NCBI RefSeq assembly: GCF_005281345.1
Contig: NZ_SZXJ01000098.1
Coordinates: 1-64,000 of the forward strand
DNA length: 64,000 nt
Source: Citrobacter sp. wls619
GTDB taxonomy: Bacteria > Pseudomonadota > Gammaproteobacteria > Enterobacterales > Enterobacteriaceae
Direction: 5' to 3'
Under the pieces are notes generated by a model. That model did no database searches and was not told the DNA's origin. It worked only from the letters and a program-made list of their open reading frames with translations. Shown piece by piece: positions 59,524 through 64,000 of this stretch (the stretch's first letter is position 1; each line of letters begins with the position of its first letter). Position numbers and translations under genes: made by a program.

Positions 59524-61475
59524 ACAGCCTCCGGCGCGTTTTTTTGCGCAGCAGCACGAGGACGCGTGCGCTGGCGATAGCGTGGATCAAACAGGCAGAA
59601 CAACCCACCCAGCGCCATCAGCAACCCTCCGGCCCAAATCCAGCGAATAAACGGTTTATAGTACAGACGCACTGCCCACGCGCCGTTGTCCAGCTCTTCG
59701 CCTAATGCCGCATACAGGTCACGCGTCAGTCCGCCATCGATCGCCGCTTCGGTCATCATTGAACTGGTGCTGTTGTAAAAGCGTTTTTCCGCATGCAGCG
59801 TCGCTTCCGGCTTGCCGTCACGGGTCACACCAATCACGGCCACGCCCCCCCGGTAGTTAGGTCCGGTAATATCTTTTACTTCGCGGAAAGTGAACTGATA
59901 ATCATGGATACTGACGCTATCGCCCGCCTTCATGCGCACATCACGTTCAACGCTGTAGTTCTGGCTAAAGGCAATACCGACAATAGTTATCGCCAGCCCA
60001 ACGTGGCCCGACACCATGCCCCAGTAGCTCGGCGTCAGCTTCGTGCCACGCGAAATACGCAGGAACGCCTCGGACATCGCCAGCACAAATATCCAGCATG
60101 CCATTGCCATACCCACGACCGTCATCGCGGCAATGCGATCTTCAAACAGCCACGGCAGCAGCACGGACAGTACCAGCGTGGTAACAAACGCGACAATCAG
60201 TAGCGTTTTCAGCTTACGCGGTCGGTCACGTCCCCAGCGCACCAGTGGCCCAATCCCCAGCAACAGCGCAAACGGCGCCATCAGCCAGGTAAACATAGTA
60301 TTGAAGAACGGCTCGCCAATCGAAATACTGCCCAGCCCCAGCTGTTTGTGCACCAACGGTAACAGCGTGCCCAGCAGCACCACCAGCATCGCTGCAATCA
60401 ACAGAACATTGTTCCCTAACAGCAGCGATTCACGCGACCATAGCGCGTTATTCACCCGCGAGCGAACCTTGTGACCGCGCACCGCAAACAGCAGCAGGGA
60501 ACCGCCGATAACCAGTACCATAAAGGCAAGAATGAACATCCCGCGCGACGGGTCAGAGGCGAAAGCGTGCACCGACACCAATACCCCCGAACGCACCAGG
60601 AACGTCCCGAGCAAGCAAAGCGAGAAGGCGCATATTGACAGCAGCAACGTCCAGGCTTTAAAGCTGGCGCGTTGTTCGGTCACTGACAGCGAGTGCATCA
60701 GCGCCGTCCCCACCAGCCACGGCATAAACGAAGCGTTCTCTACCGGGTCCCAGAACCACCAACCGCCCCAGCCCAGTTCGTAGTATGCCCACGCAGAGCC
60801 GAGCACAATACCCAGCGTCAGGAACACCCATGCCGCCAGCGTCCACGGACGCGAAAAACGGGCAAAGGTGCTATCCAGACGCCCGCTCATCAGTGCGGCA
60901 ATGGCAAAAGCAAAAGCCACAGAGAAACCGACATAGCCCATATACAGTAATGGCGGATGGAAGATCAGCCCCGGATCCTGCAACAACGGATTAAGGTCAC
61001 GCCCTTCTATCGGGAAATCCGGCAGCGTGCGGGAAAACGGGTTGGAGGTAAACAGAATAAACAGCAGGAAGCCGACGCTGACCATGCCCATCACCGCCAG
61101 TACGCGTGCGACGATATCCAGCGGCATCCGCTGGCTGAACAGCGCCACAGCGAACGTCCAGCCGCTCATCAGCAACACCCACAGCAACAATGAGCCTTCA
61201 TGCGCGCCCCATGTCGCGGCGACGCGATACCAGACCGGAAGTTGCGTATTGGAGTTGCTGGCGACATAGGTCACGGTAAAGTCATTGACCACAAATGCAT
61301 TTACCAGCACCAGAAACGCACCCATCACACAGATAAACAACACCCAGGCAAAGGGTCGCGCAGAGGCCATCATCCGGACATCGCCACGCGCAACACCCCA
61401 CAGCGGATAAACCGACAGCAACAGTGCAACGCCGAGTGCCAGACACAGTAGCCCATTGCCAATTTCAGGCATCAT
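59520..61475 (-). CDS. ccmF: Heme lyase subunit CcmF
   Basis: Large polytopic membrane protein that, with CcmH, attaches heme to apocytochrome c. The protein has 651 residues (E. coli 647). The tryptophan-rich WWD motif [20 protein letters not shown] lies near residue 240, and conserved histidines such as in [11 protein letters not shown] and [12 protein letters not shown] are present. It ends in a basic tail ([11 protein letters not shown]). It overlaps ccmE and ccmG by four bases. Confidence 0.96.
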   Translation of the reverse strand: MMPEIGNGLLCLALGVALLLSVYPLWGVARGDVRMMASARPFAWVLFICVMGAFLVLVNAFVVNDFTVTYVASNSNTQLPVWYRVAATWGAHEGSLLLWVLLMSGWTFAVALFSQRMPLDIVARVLAVMGMVSVGFLLFILFTSNPFSRTLPDFPIEGRDLNPLLQDPGLIFHPPLLYMGYVGFSVAFAFAIAALMSGRLDSTFARFSRPWTLAAWVFLTLGIVLGSAWAYYELGWGGWWFWDPVENASFMPWLVGTALMHSLSVTEQRASFKAWTLLLSICAFSLCLLGTFLVRSGVLVSVHAFASDPSRGMFILAFMVLVIGGSLLLFAVRGHKVRSRVNNALWSRESLLLGNNVLLIAAMLVVLLGTLLPLVHKQLGLGSISIGEPFFNTMFTWLMAPFALLLGIGPLVRWGRDRPRKLKTLLIVAFVTTLVLSVLLPWLFEDRIAAMTVVGMAMACWIFVLAMSEAFLRISRGTKLTPSYWGMVSGHVGLAITIVGIAFSQNYSVERDVRMKAGDSVSIHDYQFTFREVKDITGPNYRGGVAVIGVTRDGKPEATLHAEKRFYNSTSSMMTEAAIDGGLTRDLYAALGEELDNGAWAVRLYYKPFIRWIWAGGLLMALGGLFCLFDPRYRQRTRPRAAAQKNAPEAV

Positions 61476-61951
61476 GACGTTTTATCCTTATATACACTTT
61501 CCGGGCGACGGTGGTTCTCCTGCATCGCTTTTTCGACTTCCGGCGGGGTGTAATTTTCATCATGTTTGGCAAGAACCTCTTTGGCCTGCACATGATTTCC
61601 CTGATCCAGTTCCCCCTGAACAACGACGCCCTGCCCTTCACGGAACAGATCCGGCAGGATACCTTCGTAGGTCACATCCACCACGCCTTCGGCGTCATAG
61701 ATGCTGAAGTTAACTTTCAGCGACTGCGGGTCACGCTTCACACTACCCGGCATAACCATACCGCCAACGCGCAGGCGTTGACCGACTTCCGGCATCTGCT
61801 GAGTTTCGCGCTTGCCGTAGAGTATTTCTCCCGGCGTATAGAATAAATCGATATTGGAACGCAATGCGTAGAGCACCAGCGTGATGGTCAATGCCAGGCC
61901 CGCCAGTACCGCGCAGGCTATCCATAGCCGATTTTTACGTCGAATATTCAC
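61472..61951 (-). CDS. ccmE: Heme chaperone CcmE
   Basis: Membrane-anchored periplasmic heme chaperone, 159 residues as in E. coli. The N-terminal anchor [20 protein letters not shown] is followed by an OB-fold domain. The heme-binding histidine lies in [12 protein letters not shown] near residue 130, and the tyrosine of that motif is the known axial ligand. It overlaps ccmD and ccmF. Confidence 0.96.
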   Translation of the reverse strand: MNIRRKNRLWIACAVLAGLALTITLVLYALRSNIDLFYTPGEILYGKRETQQMPEVGQRLRVGGMVMPGSVKRDPQSLKVNFSIYDAEGVVDVTYEGILPDLFREGQGVVVQGELDQGNHVQAKEVLAKHDENYTPPEVEKAMQENHRRPESVYKDKTS

Positions 61952-62160
61952 GCCGCCTCCCGTTGCACTTGCGCCGCACGCATGCGCGCTTCTCTCGCCC
62001 GCTGCTGCGCCACGCCGCGTAAAATTGCGCGATGCTGTAATGCAGAATGCAGCACCAGCACCACCAGCGGGATAACGCTCATGGCCACAGCCAGCCAGAC
62101 ATACAAGGCGTAACCGCCCATCGCGAAAAAATCACTCCATGATGCAAATGCAGGGGTCAT
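61948..62160 (-). CDS. ccmD: Heme exporter accessory protein CcmD
   Basis: Small one-helix membrane protein of the CcmABCD complex that releases heme-loaded CcmE. The frame opens at 62196 but the ATG at 62160 ([16 protein letters not shown]) matches the family and overlaps the ccmC stop as ATGA, giving 70 residues. One helix lies at about 18-40, followed by a basic cytoplasmic tail ([17 protein letters not shown]). Confidence 0.94.
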   Translation of the reverse strand: MTPAFASWSDFFAMGGYALYVWLAVAMSVIPLVVLVLHSALQHRAILRGVAQQRAREARMRAAQVQREAA

Positions 62161-62894
62161 TGGCGGCCTCTTTTTAAGATCAGTTCGCTCACCCATGGGC
62201 GGCGTTTTTCCATCATCAAAATCAGGTTACGCATGCGCATCAGCGCCAGCGTGACAAACAGTAACAGATAACCGACGATCGCCAGGCGCAGCGGCGTACG
62301 CATCGCCGGATCAATACTCTGCTGCATGCGGGTCGACCCCTGGTGCAACGTATTCCACCACTCGACCGAATAGTGGATAATCGGTAAGTTCACGACGCCA
62401 ATCAGTACCAGAATACCGGCAGCACGTCCCGCCATGCGGCGATCATCAAAGGCATGCCACAGCGCAATGGCACCAACATAGAGAAACAACAGCACCAGCT
62501 CAGAAGTGAGTCGGGCATCCCAGACCCACCAGGTTCCCCACATTGGTTTTCCCCATGCAGAGCCCGTCACCAGTGCAATAAAGGTAAACACTGCGCCAAT
62601 CGGCGCCATCGCTGCCAGCGCCAGATTGGCCATTTTCATCTGCCAGACCAGGCCGATAAATGCGGCAACCGCCATCGACGCATAAATACCCATCGACCAG
62701 ATTGCCGCCGGGACGTGCAGATAGATGATGCGATAGCTCTGCCCCTGCTGATAATCCGCTGGCGCGAAGCCAAATCCCCAAACCCATCCTGTTACCAGTA
62801 CCACTGCGCTGGCAATCGCCAGCCATGGGATAAACCAGCCACAGATCTGATAGAGACGTGGGGGCATCGCCAGTTGATGAAGTGTTTTCCACAT
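62157..62894 (-). CDS. ccmC: Heme exporter protein CcmC
   Basis: Six-helix membrane protein that loads heme onto CcmE. The protein has 245 residues as in E. coli. The periplasmic WWD-type motif reads WGKPMWGTWWVWDARLTSEL near residue 120, with flanking heme-ligand histidines in YLHVPAAIWSMG and IIHYSVEWWNTLHQG. It lies downstream of ccmB with an 88-base gap containing a REP-like element. Confidence 0.96.
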   Translation of the reverse strand: MWKTLHQLAMPPRLYQICGWFIPWLAIASAVVLVTGWVWGFGFAPADYQQGQSYRIIYLHVPAAIWSMGIYASMAVAAFIGLVWQMKMANLALAAMAPIGAVFTFIALVTGSAWGKPMWGTWWVWDARLTSELVLLFLYVGAIALWHAFDDRRMAGRAAGILVLIGVVNLPIIHYSVEWWNTLHQGSTRMQQSIDPAMRTPLRLAIVGYLLLFVTLALMRMRNLILMMEKRRPWVSELILKRGRQ

Positions 62895-62935
62895 AGTTCA
62901 GTCACCAGACTCAATAAATTAGTAAATTTCCGTTT

Positions 62936-62964
62936 TACCGGAGGGCGGCTTCGCCATGTCCGGC
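62936..62964. repeat. REP-like element inside the ccm operon
   Basis: ACCGGAGGGCGGCTTCGCC followed by ATGTCCGGCCC forms a REP-type hairpin in the only sizeable gap of the operon, between ccmB and ccmC. Such elements can change the relative amounts of upstream and downstream mRNA. Confidence 0.65.
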
Positions 62965-62982
62965 CCACAAGTCATATCTGCG

Positions 62983-63642
62983 CTATTGCACGCTGATACG
63001 TAACGCCGCCGCCGTCGCAAAGGGACTTAATGTGGCGCTTCCTACCAGTAGAGCGCCAAGAATCGCCATATACCCTTCAACGGGTAAGTGCATCGAGGCG
63101 GCGTCCATCGCAGCGGTCGCAAAAATCAGTAAGGGAATGGTTAACGGGAGTACCAGCACGCTCAGCAGCACGCCACCGCGTTTTAACCCCACCGTCAGTC
63201 CCACGCCCGGCGCGCCGAGAAAACCCAGCGTCGGCGTTCCAAGCAGCAACGTCAGCGCCATAATTTGCCAACCATACATATCCATGCCCAGCAGCAGCGC
63301 CACCAGCGGCGAGAGGATCAGCAGCGGCAAACCTGTTACAAACCAGTGCGCCATCACCTTCGCCAGCACCACGGCCGGTAGCGGCAATGGCAGCAGCATC
63401 AATTGTTCGAGGCTGCCATCCTGTAGGTCATCCCGAAATAAACGTTCCAGCGCCAGTAATGATGCCAGCAATGCGGCAACCCAGATAATGCCCGGTGCAA
63501 TACGCGCCAGCAGCTGTGGCTCCGGCCCAATACTGAGCGGGAACAGCGTTATGACGATCAGGAAGAACCATAACGGATTGGCGATCTCTGCACTATGACG
63601 GAACGCAACCCGCAGTTCTAAACGGAAGATTTGCCACATCAT
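62983..63642 (-). CDS. ccmB: Heme exporter permease CcmB
   Basis: Six-helix membrane subunit of the CcmAB ATPase complex, which frees holo-CcmE from CcmC. The protein has 219 residues (E. coli 220). Family segments are [20 protein letters not shown] at the start, [20 protein letters not shown] near residue 75 and [20 protein letters not shown] near 135. It overlaps ccmA by four bases. Confidence 0.96.
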   Translation of the reverse strand: MMWQIFRLELRVAFRHSAEIANPLWFFLIVITLFPLSIGPEPQLLARIAPGIIWVAALLASLLALERLFRDDLQDGSLEQLMLLPLPLPAVVLAKVMAHWFVTGLPLLILSPLVALLLGMDMYGWQIMALTLLLGTPTLGFLGAPGVGLTVGLKRGGVLLSVLVLPLTIPLLIFATAAMDAASMHLPVEGYMAILGALLVGSATLSPFATAAALRISVQ

Positions 63643-64000
63643 TGCGCGACCCTCTCGCTGGTCAGCGCAATACGTCGCACTTTATCGGTCTCAACACCCA
63701 GAGGCTGGTGCGTGGTAAGGATCACAATACCACCCTGCTCTGTATGCTGTGCCATGCGCTGAGTCAGTCGCTCAACGCCGTGCACATCAATTGCCGTAAA
63801 GGGTTCATCGAGGATCCACAGTCGCGCGCGGGTCAGCCAGAGGCGAGCCAGTGCTACGCGCCGCTGTTGTCCGGCGGAGAGTTGATTAACAGGAATATCT
63901 TCATATCCGGCGAGACCTGCCTGCGCCAGCGCCGCCAGACAATCACCATCGTGATGAAAAAACCGCAGATTCTCCAACGCCGAAAGCCGGGTTTTTATCC
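63639..64000 (-). CDS. ccmA: Heme exporter ATPase CcmA (5' end outside the window)
   Basis: C-terminal part of the ABC ATPase of the CcmABCD complex. The frame runs off the window end. The visible part begins at [16 protein letters not shown] and shows the signature [16 protein letters not shown], Walker [13 protein letters not shown] and the switch histidine TTHQPLG. Walker A lies beyond the window. Its end overlaps ccmB by four bases. Confidence 0.95.
   Translation of the reverse strand, partial: IKTRLSALENLRFFHHDGDCLAALAQAGLAGYEDIPVNQLSAGQQRRVALARLWLTRARLWILDEPFTAIDVHGVERLTQRMAQHTEQGGIVILTTHQPLGVETDKVRRIALTSERVAQ

Overview
The window is chromosomal DNA of an enterobacterium close to Escherichia, Salmonella and Citrobacter. 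The backbone follows the gene order recalled for E. coli K-12 (psuK-psuG-psuT, fruBKA, setB, yeiW, efpL, yeiQ, yeiR, lpxT, mepS, pdeN, yejABEF, yejG, bcr, rsuA, radD, rplY, ndpA, yejL, pbgA, proL tRNA, narP, ccmA-H), and most products look strongly similar to their K-12 counterparts from memory. Citrobacter is the best guess for the genus, because the accessory blocks are not those of K-12. This is inference; no database was searched.

Layout. 1-3.4 kb: pseudouridine catabolism (psuK, psuG, psuT, minus strand) behind a palindromic operator candidate. 3.5-7.3 kb: an accessory block with a HypT-like LysR regulator, an aspartate racemase, a Dcu-type C4-dicarboxylate transporter and a small lipoprotein. 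7.3-13.8 kb: the fructose PTS operon fruBKA with two Cra operators, setB, yeiW and efpL. 13.8-21.0 kb: a second accessory block between efpL and yeiQ with a torCAD-type TMAO reductase operon, a MocR regulator and uxuA. uxuA is divergent from the mannonate oxidoreductase yeiQ, so two successive hexuronate steps are paired. 21-41 kb: backbone genes for metal-binding GTPase, envelope (lpxT, mepS, pbgA), c-di-GMP hydrolysis, peptide uptake (yejABEF), drug efflux, rRNA modification, DNA repair and ribosomal protein L25.

41.2-56.6 kb: a contact-dependent growth inhibition (CDI) island lies between the proline tRNA gene and narP, all on the minus strand. It encodes the outer-membrane exporter CdiB, a 3900-residue CdiA effector and a two-helix membrane immunity protein. 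Behind these comes a decaying tail of displaced toxin/immunity modules. These are a complete-looking orphan VENN toxin tip, an immunity-like reading frame fused to what looks like another toxin's tail, a second two-helix immunity protein, and a frameshifted VENN remnant that abuts the tRNA. This region is the most unusual part of the window.

57.2-64 kb: the nitrate/nitrite response regulator narP and the System I cytochrome c maturation operon ccmABCDEFGH (minus strand, ccmA cut by the window end). The ccm operon would supply heme attachment for the five-heme TorC-like cytochrome at 17-18 kb. Five REP/BIME-type elements lie between genes. No insertion sequence, CRISPR array or rRNA gene was seen.
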